From CALITV01 sp964415795 (GTDB lineage: Bacteria > UBP6 > UBA1177 > JAKLFG01), in the NCBI GenBank assembly GCA_964415795.1, contig CAYQBN010000008.1, positions 62,001-126,000 on the forward strand: a stretch of DNA of 64,000 bases, written 5' to 3'. Under the pieces are notes generated by a model. The model searched no databases. It was given only the letters and a program-made list of their open reading frames with translations, and was not told where the DNA came from. This document shows positions 26,796 through 35,122 of this stretch, one piece after another. The position numbers and the translations under genes are program-made. Every line of letters starts with the position of its first letter. Position 1 is the stretch's first letter.

Positions 26796-27927
26796 TTTTT
26801 TTCGCCGAAATCTCGACCGGTTTGTATTCGCCTGACAAACCCTGGGCAAGGGCATTTGCAGCGCCACGGAACGAGACGCGGAAGGTCGCCGTTTTTCCCT
26901 CGAATGACTGAAGCAGGACGCCCGTGACCAGTTTGTTCGCTCGAAGCGTCTGCTCCGCCTTGAACATAGCCACAGAGTCAACAAGGTTATTCACTACCAC
27001 CGTGTATTCCTCGCCGTTGTTGAGTGCTTGCGTCCACGATCGCACCATATCGGAAACCAGTTTCTTGCTTGCCTCCTTGGCTGCTTTTTCGATGGCAAGC
27101 GTTCCGCCGGTGACCGGATCTATGTGCGGTTGAGCCGCCTGAGCGGAGGCAGATCCGAGCACCTTGCCGTCTTTGAGATTGATGGCCCGCATGGTGACAT
27201 TGGCCTGCGTCGAGGTCATCTGCGATCCGGCGATACTGCCGACCGACCGCGCCATCGCCTTGCCAGCGATGACGATGTCGGCGTCGAGCGTCTTGGTCAT
27301 TTCGAGGATATCCTGATTGCTGATGTCGACGACCTGATAGGCCGGTTTCACCTTGACCCCGGTCGCAAGCGCGTTGCGATCAACGATACGGAAATTTTTC
27401 TCGAGAAGCGCGGAGGTAAGCGCCTGCTCCGCGGAGCCGATGTCGGTCTGAACCGCCTGCGCGGCGGCACCACCCCACCAGAACGAAAAGACGGTCATCC
27501 CGACATTTTGTTCAGCCATCATGATGACAACGCGGGGATAGTTCATCCGTTCGAGCGTCGTCTGGAGGAGTTCGAGGTCGTTCTTGAGGTCGCTTTCCTT
27601 CACTACTGCCTCGACCTTGGCGGTGACGACACCCTGTGCCTCCTTGGTTTCAAGCACCTTGTAGCTCTTGATGTAGCCGTTCACCTTCGAGATGATCTTG
27701 TCTGAGACGAGCTGGTAGTTCTCGACCACCGTTTCTGCAGACACCACCGCCCCCATGACCATCTCGAGCGCTCTTCGGAGCGCATCTTCGGTCGCTTCCT
27801 TCTTGGCTAATTCCACATTGCCGTTCACAACGGCGCCGAACCCCTCGACGGTAACCTTCTTCTCGGCGGCCGATAGCACACCGACAAACAGCGTCGCGCA
27901 CAAGAGAGCCACCAGTATCTTTCTCAT
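26776..27927 (-). CDS. FlgT N-terminal/middle-domain-like periplasmic protein
   Basis: A 383-residue secreted protein with a signal peptide ending in LSAA. Residues 22-110 look like the FlgT N-terminal domain (VTVEGFGAVVNGNVELAKKEATEDALRRALEMV), a fold shared with LPP20-like proteins. Residues 125-290 resemble the TolB/CsgG-like middle domain, with VVIMMAEQNVG and a GSAEQALTSALLEKNFRIVDRNAL segment. In Vibrio FlgT is a component of the flagellar H-ring, but no flagellar genes are near. The C-terminal FlgT domain seems to sit on the next gene instead. Confidence 0.7.
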   Translation of the reverse strand: MRKILVALLCATLFVGVLSAAEKKVTVEGFGAVVNGNVELAKKEATEDALRRALEMVMGAVVSAETVVENYQLVSDKIISKVNGYIKSYKVLETKEAQGVVTAKVEAVVKESDLKNDLELLQTTLERMNYPRVVIMMAEQNVGMTVFSFWWGGAAAQAVQTDIGSAEQALTSALLEKNFRIVDRNALATGVKVKPAYQVVDISNQDILEMTKTLDADIVIAGKAMARSVGSIAGSQMTSTQANVTMRAINLKDGKVLGSASAQAAQPHIDPVTGGTLAIEKAAKEASKKLVSDMVRSWTQALNNGEEYTVVVNNLVDSVAMFKAEQTLRANKLVTGVLLQSFEGKTATFRVSFRGAANALAQGLSGEYKPVEISAKKIVIEPK

Positions 27928-27939
27928 GACATACCCCCA

Positions 27940-28788
27940 CTAAAACAGAATAACCACTCTGCCCTCGCTTAAGGCATCGGGCTTGAGTTTCGACTGTATC
28001 GAGGCCAATTCGTTCTGCCCCACGACGAGATCGGACTTATTCTTGATCTTCGTCACCTTGAGGACGAGCATCGAGGCGGCATCACCATAGAGAGCCGAGA
28101 CCGAGTCGAGGTCGTCCTTGATATAGTGGATCATACCGGTCGTCTTGATGACCTCTTCGCGCACCTGCTTTTTGCTGTACACTATTTTGCCGTCCTCGGT
28201 GTAGACCGCTGGGAAGAGAGAGGGAGTAAACTTCGTACCGCGCACATCGAAGACAAGGATGGATTTCTGCTCTCCGCCCCCTGTCGATTTCTCAACGCTC
28301 GCGGCCGGCGCTATTTTCACCGACTCCTTGTTCTCTATCTCCTTTGTCACAGCGGGCGTCGTGCCGACCTTTTCAACGAGCGTTGAAAGAGGAACCCGAA
28401 TGACGACATCCACGCCGCCGTCGGAATAGTACTTGGTCGTCACCACCTCGGCTCCTTTCACAACGCCTTCGACATGGGTCTTTACCTCCATGGATTCCTC
28501 CATGGAATTCTTAAGGGTCGTACTCCCCGTTACCGTAACGCCTTTGACCGCCTCGAGAAGATTACGATAGGCATCGGCGCGGGCCACTCGTTCGGCACCG
28601 AGCCGTGCCACCGCGACATTGGGCGCCTTAAGATCGGGGGCACCGCTCCCCGTGGCATAGACATACTGTTTGGTCCAGTTTATCTTGCCGTGAGGAACAT
28701 CCTGTACTGCATCGCCCTTGTCAGCCTCCTGCGCCGTGATGAGCAGATATCCGGCCAACATGAGCAAGAAGACAATCGCTCTCGACAT
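27940..28788 (-). CDS. LPP20-like secreted protein
   Basis: A 282-residue protein. I choose the ATG at 28788, which has GGAG 9 bases upstream; an earlier start at 28806 is possible. A signal peptide (FLLMLAGYLLITAQ) is followed by an LPP20-like domain at residues 40-140 (RLGAERVARADAYRNLLEAVKGVTV, then VTTKYYSDGGVDVVIRVPL). The C-terminal part (VFDVRGTKFTPSLFPAVYTEDGKIVYS) also occurs in these envelope proteins. It precedes the FlgT-like gene by 12 bases and probably opens the envelope operon. Confidence 0.75.
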   Translation of the reverse strand: MSRAIVFLLMLAGYLLITAQEADKGDAVQDVPHGKINWTKQYVYATGSGAPDLKAPNVAVARLGAERVARADAYRNLLEAVKGVTVTGSTTLKNSMEESMEVKTHVEGVVKGAEVVTTKYYSDGGVDVVIRVPLSTLVEKVGTTPAVTKEIENKESVKIAPAASVEKSTGGGEQKSILVFDVRGTKFTPSLFPAVYTEDGKIVYSKKQVREEVIKTTGMIHYIKDDLDSVSALYGDAASMLVLKVTKIKNKSDLVVGQNELASIQSKLKPDALSEGRVVILF

Positions 28789-28837
28789 TGCGTTGTTCTC
28801 CGTCAAATGATTGACAAGCCTTCAAGACACCGTCTGT

Positions 28838-28850
28838 GAATAGCCTATTC
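28838..28850. repeat. 13-base palindrome upstream of the LPP20-like gene
   Basis: GAATAG-C-CTATTC is a perfect 6+6 inverted repeat flanked on its plus-strand 3' side by eight A. It stands 50 bases upstream of the LPP20-like start and just after the glgA stop. It is not a terminator on the minus strand because its T run precedes the stem. It could be an operator. Confidence 0.4.
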
Positions 28851-28860
28851 AAAAAAAAGT

Positions 28861-30309
28861 TCAACGCAAGAGATTGCGGTAGAGAGAAAAGTAGCTCTCC
28901 GCGGAGGCGCCCCATCCGAAATCGGCCGCCATACAGCGTCGTGCCATCATAAGGTAGCGTTCCGGCGTATCGTGGAACAGGCGAATCGCGTCGCGAATAC
29001 GATTTCCCAAGGCTTCGGGGGTCGCCTCACGGAAAACGAGTCCGGTCCCGTGTGCCGGATATTCGTCAATGTCGATGACCGTTTCGACAAGGCCCCCCAC
29101 CGATCGCACCACCGGTACCGTACCATAACGCATGGCGTACATTTGGTTCATGCCACAGGGTTCATACCGCGACGGCATAAGGTAGAAGTCACTTCCCGCG
29201 TGAATAAGATGCGAAAATCGTTCGTCGTAACCGATCCGAAACACGATACGATGCGGGAAACGGTCGGCAAGGGAACGCAGGGAATCGGCAAGTAATTTCT
29301 CACCGGTGCCAAGAACGACAAAGATCGCATCGCCACAGACGCTCTCATTACCGAGCACTCGCACGAGCAAATCGACCCCTTTGTGTTGGTTGATGTGGGT
29401 CACCATGCCAAACACCGGGGCTTCCATCTCCCGGTCGAGGCCGCATTCGGCGAGAAGCGCCTTGCGACATGCCGCCTTGCCTTCCGTGTCGGGTGCATCG
29501 TAATGAATCGGCAGATGCGGATCGGTCAACGGATTCCAGTAGTCACCATCTATGCCGTTCCTGATAGCGGTCAGTTTTGACCCGATGGAGCGCAAGAGTC
29601 CATCGAGGCCGTGACCTGCTTCGGAATTCCGTATCTCCTCAGCATAGCGTCGACTTACCGTTGTCACCGCATCGCTGTAAACGATGCCGCCTTTGAGGTA
29701 GTTGATATGGTTATAGAACTCGAGTTTGTCCGGGCTGAAAATGCTCCACCCAAGGTTAAGAATATGAAGATCGTACATCCAAAACTTTCCCTGATAGGCG
29801 ATGTTGTGGATGGTGAGCACTGTCCTTACGGCTCGAAGTCGTCCATACGGCACATATGCCTCTTTGAGGTACACCGGCACGAGCGCCGTCTGCCAGTCGT
29901 TGCAGTGGATGATGTCTGGTCGGACGACGCTCTCTGCCGTTTCCGCGACAGCGCGAGAGAAGAAGACGAATCGTTCCGAATTGTCGGGATAGTCGCCGGT
30001 TCCCGTCCCATAGAGGGAATCTCGTTCGAAGTAAGGGTTCGCCACAAAATAGACCGGGATAGCGGTCCCTGGAAGGACCCCCTGCCAGAGGTCAGCCGGC
30101 TCGTCGCGGTCCGATATCGGAATGACAAATCGGTGCGGTGTCCGTACACTACCGAATCGACCGGTATCGATGAGCGCATAGAGCGGAATGACGAGCGACA
30201 CCTCACATCCCTGCGCCACAAGCGCCTTCGCAAGACCGCCGACCGCCTCAGAGAGGGCCCCGGCGGGAGTGAAGGGATAAATCTCGGACGAAGCGATGAG
30301 AACTTTCAT
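28861..30309 (-). CDS. glgA: Glycogen/starch synthase family glycosyltransferase (GT5)
   Basis: A 482-residue GT5 enzyme, the normal length of bacterial GlgA, elongating alpha-1,4-glucan from ADP-glucose. The N-terminal half has IASSEIYPF, DIIHCNDWQTALVP and TIHNIAYQGKF; the C-terminal half has GMVTHINQHKGVDLL and the catalytic MPSRYEPCGMNQ loop. The lysine loop KTGGL that normally follows the first strand reads PAGAL here, so a usual donor-contact lysine is absent. The start is ATG 30309. No other glycogen genes are in the window. Confidence 0.88.
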   Translation of the reverse strand: MKVLIASSEIYPFTPAGALSEAVGGLAKALVAQGCEVSLVIPLYALIDTGRFGSVRTPHRFVIPISDRDEPADLWQGVLPGTAIPVYFVANPYFERDSLYGTGTGDYPDNSERFVFFSRAVAETAESVVRPDIIHCNDWQTALVPVYLKEAYVPYGRLRAVRTVLTIHNIAYQGKFWMYDLHILNLGWSIFSPDKLEFYNHINYLKGGIVYSDAVTTVSRRYAEEIRNSEAGHGLDGLLRSIGSKLTAIRNGIDGDYWNPLTDPHLPIHYDAPDTEGKAACRKALLAECGLDREMEAPVFGMVTHINQHKGVDLLVRVLGNESVCGDAIFVVLGTGEKLLADSLRSLADRFPHRIVFRIGYDERFSHLIHAGSDFYLMPSRYEPCGMNQMYAMRYGTVPVVRSVGGLVETVIDIDEYPAHGTGLVFREATPEALGNRIRDAIRLFHDTPERYLMMARRCMAADFGWGASAESYFSLYRNLLR

Positions 30310-30349
30310 CGGCGGATGCACCTTGCCATATTTCTCACACGGATCTCTC

Positions 30350-30378
30350 CGTATAGCCGTATTGGCTGAGAGAGTCAA
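30350..30378 (-). promoter_or_regulatory. Promoter for glgA
   Basis: On the minus strand TTGACT (30378-30373) and TATACG (30355-30350) are separated by 17 bases, 40 bases before the glgA ATG. A small inverted repeat ACGGA-N4-TCCGT (30339-30352) overlaps the expected start of transcription. Confidence 0.5.
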
Positions 30379-30468
30379 CCTTAATCGTGCTACAAGATGA
30401 CAAAAAATTTGCCTCGGGGCGGCTCTTGTGTTAGGGTTGCTCGTTATCATTCTGCGAACGGAGGTCGC

Positions 30469-31212
30469 ATGTCAGGGCACAATAAGTGGAGCACGATCAA
30501 GCACAAGAAAAGCGCTGCTGACGCGAAGCGTGGCAAGCTTTTCACGAAGCTCATCAAGGAGATAACCATTGCGGCGCGCGTCGGCGGCGGCAATCCCGAC
30601 GGCAACCCGCGTCTCCGCACGGCCATTCAGAATGCACGGGCGGCATCCATGCCGCTCGACAACATCACCCGCGCCATCAAGAAGGGAACGGGGGAACTCG
30701 AGGGTGAGGCTATCGAAGAGGTGACCTACGAGGGTTATGGTCCGGGCGGGGTCGCCATCATGGTGGACGCCACTACCGACAACAAGAACCGCACCGTCTC
30801 CGAGATACGGCGCATCTTCGCCAAAGGAGGCGGCAACATGGGTGAGTCGGGTTGCGTTGGGTGGATGTTCGACAAAAAAGGGCAAATCACCATCAAAAAA
30901 GAGGCGGTGACCGAGGACAAATTGATGGAACTCGTCCTCGAGGCTGGCGGCGAAGATGTCGTGGACGCCGGCGACTTCTGGCAAGTTCTCACCAAGCCAG
31001 CCGATCTTTACGCGGTAAATGATGCGCTTCAGAAAGCGGGAATCCCTATAGAAGAGAGCACTACGGCGCGTATTCCTCAGAACACCATAAAGGTAGAGGG
31101 GAAGGTTGCCGCGCAGGTCCTCAAACTTATCGAGGCACTTGAGGACAGCGACGATGTGCAAAGCGTCTATGCCAACTTCGACGCCGATCCCGACTCCATC
31201 CCGGAGGAATGA
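30469..31212 (+). CDS. yebC: YebC/PmpR family protein
   Basis: A 247-residue YebC-family protein. It begins MSGHNKWSTIKHKKSAADAK with GGAGG 5 bases upstream of the ATG. GVAIMVDATTDNKNRTVSEIR and the GGNMGESGCVGWMF segment are diagnostic. The family was described as transcription regulators; recent work assigns some members a role in helping ribosomes pass proline-rich stretches. Its position directly before ruvC is a conserved arrangement in many bacteria and makes it the first gene of the Holliday-junction operon. Confidence 0.95.
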   Translation: MSGHNKWSTIKHKKSAADAKRGKLFTKLIKEITIAARVGGGNPDGNPRLRTAIQNARAASMPLDNITRAIKKGTGELEGEAIEEVTYEGYGPGGVAIMVDATTDNKNRTVSEIRRIFAKGGGNMGESGCVGWMFDKKGQITIKKEAVTEDKLMELVLEAGGEDVVDAGDFWQVLTKPADLYAVNDALQKAGIPIEESTTARIPQNTIKVEGKVAAQVLKLIEALEDSDDVQSVYANFDADPDSIPEE

Positions 31213-31219
31213 TACGGCG

Positions 31220-31702
31220 GTGACCACCCCGACGGGCCCTCTCATCCTCGGTATAGATCCCGGGAGCATCAAGACGGGATGGGGCCTTATTCGCAAACAG
31301 GATTCTTCGCTTCGCCATGTGGATAATGGGCTTGTCATGCCGCCGCGCGACATGGCTTTCCGGGATCGGGTCGCGTTCATCTTCTCGGGCATCTGCGAAG
31401 TCATCGATCGTTTTTCCCCCAACTGCGTGAGCCTCGAGGAGGCTTTCATGGCGAAGAACGCCCAATCGGCACTTAAGTTGGGACACATTCGCGGTGCCGT
31501 CATCGCGGCGGCGGTGCTCCGCAATGTGCCGGTGGTCGAATACAGTGCTACGCGCGTCAAACAGTCGGTCACCGGCAACGGACGCGCCGAGAAGTTCCAG
31601 ATACAGCAGATGGTCCGGGTCATCCTCGGCCTTCCCGAACTGCCTCAGGAGGACGCGGCAGATGCCCTTGCGAATGCTATCGCCCATGCCTTTACTTTGT
31701 GA
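31220..31702 (+). CDS. ruvC: Crossover junction endodeoxyribonuclease RuvC
   Basis: A 160-residue RuvC, slightly shorter than the E. coli protein. The catalytic acidic residues are visible in LGIDPGS, VSLEEAF and ALANAIAHAF preceded by EDAADAL. It cuts Holliday junctions as a dimer with RuvAB. I choose the GTG at 31220, 7 bases after the yebC stop, because the next upstream in-frame starts fall inside yebC; the Shine-Dalgarno GGAGG lies 12 bases upstream, a long spacing. Confidence 0.92.
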   Translation: MTTPTGPLILGIDPGSIKTGWGLIRKQDSSLRHVDNGLVMPPRDMAFRDRVAFIFSGICEVIDRFSPNCVSLEEAFMAKNAQSALKLGHIRGAVIAAAVLRNVPVVEYSATRVKQSVTGNGRAEKFQIQQMVRVILGLPELPQEDAADALANAIAHAFTL

Positions 31703-31711
31703 GGTGATGAG

Positions 31712-32314
31712 ATGATCGGTCTGGTGCAGGGAACCGTACACGTGATACTCGAGCGCTCTTGCATCGTGCTTACGAGCGGCGGGGTTGGCTATGAGGTGTT
31801 CCCCACCGAAACGGTACTCGCCTCTCTTGCGCCGGGAGCGGTCGTCTCGTTCCACATCGTTACCACGGTGAGGGATGATGCCATCCTTCTTCACGGATTT
31901 CCCACCGCCGACGAGAAACGGCTGTTCCAGTTGCTCACTACGGTGAATCAAGTGGGTCCGCGCATCGCCCTTTCGATCCTTGGCGCGGGGAGTGTACCGC
32001 AAATAATCGGCGCGATCCTCACGGGGAACACTGCTTTTTTCAAAGGAGTTCCCGGCGTCGGCAAAAAGACCGCCGAGAAAATCATCATCGATATGCGCGA
32101 TAAGGTAAAGGATCTCGCCGCAGCGGCAGAGGGAACAACGCCGCCCCCCGCCGACCCCAAGGCACGAGAGGCGGAAATGGGACTTATCGCGCTCGGCTAT
32201 CATCCGAACATGGTGCGTTCGGTCCTTTCGCGCATCGAGGACAAGGAAAAGAAGCGGCCCGAAGAGATCGTTCGCGAGGCACTCGCCCTCATCCGTGAGC
32301 AGGTACGACGATGA
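31712..32314 (+). CDS. ruvA: Holliday junction helicase subunit RuvA
   Basis: A 200-residue RuvA. It has the N-terminal OB fold (MIGLVQGTVHVILERSCIVLTS), helix-hairpin-helix DNA-binding repeats (GVPGVGKKTAEKIIIDMRDK) and the C-terminal three-helix RuvB-binding domain (EAEMGLIALGYHPNMVRSVLS). It forms tetramers that hold the four-way junction and loads RuvB. It starts 9 bases after ruvC and overlaps ruvB by 4. Confidence 0.95.
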   Translation: MIGLVQGTVHVILERSCIVLTSGGVGYEVFPTETVLASLAPGAVVSFHIVTTVRDDAILLHGFPTADEKRLFQLLTTVNQVGPRIALSILGAGSVPQIIGAILTGNTAFFKGVPGVGKKTAEKIIIDMRDKVKDLAAAAEGTTPPPADPKAREAEMGLIALGYHPNMVRSVLSRIEDKEKKRPEEIVREALALIREQVRR

Positions 32315-33330
32315 GCGAAGACCGTGTGGTGTCCACCCAACCCGTTGCCGAAGACCTCGCCATAGAGAAACGACTTCGACCCACCCGTCTTAGCGATTAT
32401 GTCGGCCAAAAGAATGTGGTGGACAACATCACCGTTTATCTGCAGGCAGCGATAAGGGGAGAACGACCGCTCGATCACATGCTCCTCGCCGGCCCGCCTG
32501 GTCTCGGCAAGACGACCCTTTCGCTCATCATGGCGAACGAACTCGGTGTCCGCATCACCGTAACCAGCGGTCCAGCACTCGAGAAGAAAGGGGATCTGGC
32601 CGGCCTTCTTACGAGCTTGGGACCGCGCGACATTCTTTTCATAGACGAGATACATCGACTCAACGCCGCGGTCGAAGAGAGCCTGTACGCGGCTATGGAA
32701 GACTTTCGCTTCGACATCGTCATCGGGGAAGGTCCCCACGCCCGCAGCATGCCGCTCCCGCTTCAGCCGTTCACCCTCATTGGGGCCACGACGAAAACCG
32801 GATCGCTTTCTTCGCCGCTCCGCGATCGCTTTCAGATAACCTTTCGCATGGACTACTACACCGACGAAGAGCTCCAGATCATCGTCGAACGAAGTGCCGG
32901 CATCCTCGGTATACCCATTCAGAAGGAGGGAGCCGCCGAGATCGCTCGACGTAGCCGCGGAACGCCGCGCATCGCAAACCGTATCCTCCGCCGCGTGCGC
33001 GATTTCGCCGAGATCGAAGGAACCGGTATCATAGACACCGCTATCGCGCGGCACGCGCTCTCTCGCATGGAGATCGACGAGGAAGGGCTCGATCAAATGG
33101 ATCGCACCATCCTCATGACCATCATAGACATGTTTCGCGGCGGTCCGGTCGGCATCGAGGCGATCGCCGCGGCGGTGAGCGAGGAAAAACGAACGCTCGA
33201 GGAGGTATACGAGCCATACCTCATGAAGATGGGATACATCGCCCGCACACCGCGTGGCCGCGTTGCGACCGCGCGAACCTACCGGAAATTCGGTCTCGAC
33301 CCGAAAGAGCCTCAGGAGAAGTTGTTTTGA
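32311..33330 (+). CDS. ruvB: Holliday junction branch-migration ATPase RuvB
   Basis: A 339-residue AAA+ motor. Walker A is GPPGLGKTTL, Walker B LFIDEIHRLN, sensor I region LIGATTKTGSL, and the C-terminal winged helix contains RTPRGRVAT. RLRPTRLSDYVGQKNVVDNI near the N-terminus is typical. It hexamerises on DNA at the RuvA-bound junction and drives branch migration. The ATG overlaps the ruvA stop (ATGA). Confidence 0.97.
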   Translation: MSEDRVVSTQPVAEDLAIEKRLRPTRLSDYVGQKNVVDNITVYLQAAIRGERPLDHMLLAGPPGLGKTTLSLIMANELGVRITVTSGPALEKKGDLAGLLTSLGPRDILFIDEIHRLNAAVEESLYAAMEDFRFDIVIGEGPHARSMPLPLQPFTLIGATTKTGSLSSPLRDRFQITFRMDYYTDEELQIIVERSAGILGIPIQKEGAAEIARRSRGTPRIANRILRRVRDFAEIEGTGIIDTAIARHALSRMEIDEEGLDQMDRTILMTIIDMFRGGPVGIEAIAAAVSEEKRTLEEVYEPYLMKMGYIARTPRGRVATARTYRKFGLDPKEPQEKLF

Positions 33331-34577
33331 GATCCTACTACCGTTCGTTCGCCGCGGTTCACGCGCTCGAGGAGATGGATCGGTCAGAGCTTCTTCCCTA
33401 CATCTGGCGTCAGAAGGCGGAGATATCGGCGCTTTACGACATCCGTCCTTCTTTCTGGGTCACGCTCGACTACGCGATAGCGCTCACCATGAATCTGCTC
33501 AAGAGCACCAAGAAGACCATCGGGGATCCAGTTCAAACCGTCCTGCGCCCCCTGTACGGCCGAACAAGTCGGGAACTTGACATCATCCTCCACAAGGCGT
33601 CCGACGAAGAATACGGCTACCTCAAACATGAACTCAAGATGTTCCACCACATCATCACGCACACCATCAACCTCGTAGACAAGAACCTTTCCCACTTTGT
33701 TCCTCAGTTTCTCTTCATCTCTCTCATCGAACGGATGCGCCTGCTCTACCCGCTTGAGGAACGGGCGATCAACCCCATACTTCTCGCCCACGGCGACTAT
33801 CGTCTCCTTCTTACCCGCCACCTTGCCAAACAGTTCAACAAACGACTCGTCGGCATCATCGATTTTCTTCTCTGGTACCGGGAGACCGCACCCTCGGCCC
33901 AGCCGGAACAGCGAGAGGCATATCTTTCCCGTTTCCAGACGCTGGTCCGTGAATCGCTCGAAGAACCGACCGTCTTCACCGAAACCGAAAGCTATTCCCT
34001 GCGTGAAATGATAGTGGAACTCCGCGAGGCGGTCACCTCCTCGCTCATCGCCGAAAAGTTCATGGAGATACAGAACGCGCTTTCATTCGCTTCCACCGAC
34101 GAACTGCTCGACACACCGCGGTGGCTCGAATCATTCTGCTGCGTCTTCCTGCCGCCGACGGGCGAGGATCGGCGCGCCGACACCATGGTGCGCGACCTCA
34201 CTATCGCCGAACACATCCTTACCGACGCGCTCGCCGCAGCCGAGGCCGAGGATCTCGATCGCCTTCACCGCCAGATATTGCTCGCCGGCGCCGTGCGTCC
34301 CTTCATGCAGGATGTCACTGCGGGGATTCTTCCCTTAAAGACGGCACTCGAACTCGACGTCTTCTTCGAGATCATGGAACTGCTCGATCACCTCTATCCC
34401 GAGGTGCTCCTCTCGGGAGAGATGCATCGGGCGTTCCGCAAGACGCGACAGGTGCTCGCCGAGGAGATCGAGCGGGTGAAGGTGACCGGAACGGTGAATA
34501 TCTCCGAGGAGGACATCCTCCTCTTCGTAGACAAGGCGTTCTTCCTGAGAGCCCGCGAACCGGGAACGACAGACTGA
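33327..34577 (+). CDS. Conserved-looking protein of unknown function downstream of ruvB
   Basis: I do not recognise this 416-residue protein. It starts with TTG at 33327, overlapping the ruvB stop (TTGA), with AGGAG 9 bases upstream. It is mostly helical and soluble, with no signal peptide or transmembrane helix. Segments with many leucines and charged residues (ELDIILHKASDEEYGYLKHEL, SLREMIVELREAVTSSL) suggest helical bundles. The coupling to ruvB argues it is real and expressed with the recombination genes. Its stop is 2 bases from the end of the convergent korC, leaving no room for a terminator. Confidence 0.7.
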   Translation: MRSYYRSFAAVHALEEMDRSELLPYIWRQKAEISALYDIRPSFWVTLDYAIALTMNLLKSTKKTIGDPVQTVLRPLYGRTSRELDIILHKASDEEYGYLKHELKMFHHIITHTINLVDKNLSHFVPQFLFISLIERMRLLYPLEERAINPILLAHGDYRLLLTRHLAKQFNKRLVGIIDFLLWYRETAPSAQPEQREAYLSRFQTLVRESLEEPTVFTETESYSLREMIVELREAVTSSLIAEKFMEIQNALSFASTDELLDTPRWLESFCCVFLPPTGEDRRADTMVRDLTIAEHILTDALAAAEAEDLDRLHRQILLAGAVRPFMQDVTAGILPLKTALELDVFFEIMELLDHLYPEVLLSGEMHRAFRKTRQVLAEEIERVKVTGTVNISEEDILLFVDKAFFLRAREPGTTD

Positions 34578-34579
34578 GG

Positions 34580-35122
34580 TTATTTCGTCGCGGCGCGAGC
34601 GAGCTCGCGGCCGAGTTCGAACGAGGCGAGGTTCATCTCCTCGAAACCGGACGGCGAATGCTCCGCGACCGCTCTCTTGACCGATTCGACGCCCACGATC
34701 CCACTTACCTCCACGAAGGCCCCGAGCGAAACCACATTGAGCGTAGTGAGGCGGTTGAATTTCGCGAGAGTGTTCGAGGTGAGAGGAAGGCGGATCAGTC
34801 GGTAATCGGACGATGTGGGAAGATCGACAAAGTCGCCGTCTATGATGACTGTCCCTCCCTTCTTTATCGTCTTTATGAATTTATCCGCCGCCTTCTGGGT
34901 AAGACTCACGAGGTAATCGATGTGCCGCGCTTTGGGATAGAAGATCTTCTCGTCGGCGATGATGACATCCGCCTTCGTCGCGCCGCCGCGCGCCTCGGGG
35001 CCATAGGACTGCGACTGAATGACCTTTTTTCCGTCGTAAAGCGCCGCTGCCGCGCCAAGTATCACCGATGCGGTAATGACTCCCTGACCGCCGCTGCCGG
35101 AAAAACGGATCTCGTACTTCAT
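34580..35122 (-). CDS. korC: 2-oxoglutarate:ferredoxin oxidoreductase, gamma subunit
   Basis: A 180-residue gamma subunit. EIRFSGSGGQGVITASVILG at the N-terminus and QSQSYGPEARGGATKADVII are diagnostic of the KorC/VorC branch. The subunit binds coenzyme A in the 2-oxoacid:ferredoxin oxidoreductases. It overlaps korB by 4 bases and ends the fum-kor operon. Confidence 0.9.
   Translation of the reverse strand: MKYEIRFSGSGGQGVITASVILGAAAALYDGKKVIQSQSYGPEARGGATKADVIIADEKIFYPKARHIDYLVSLTQKAADKFIKTIKKGGTVIIDGDFVDLPTSSDYRLIRLPLTSNTLAKFNRLTTLNVVSLGAFVEVSGIVGVESVKRAVAEHSPSGFEEMNLASFELGRELARAATK

Noticed and set aside
31127..32203. Minus-strand 358-codon open frame across ruvC and ruvA
   Set aside because: It lies opposite two well-conserved genes and has no recognisable product.
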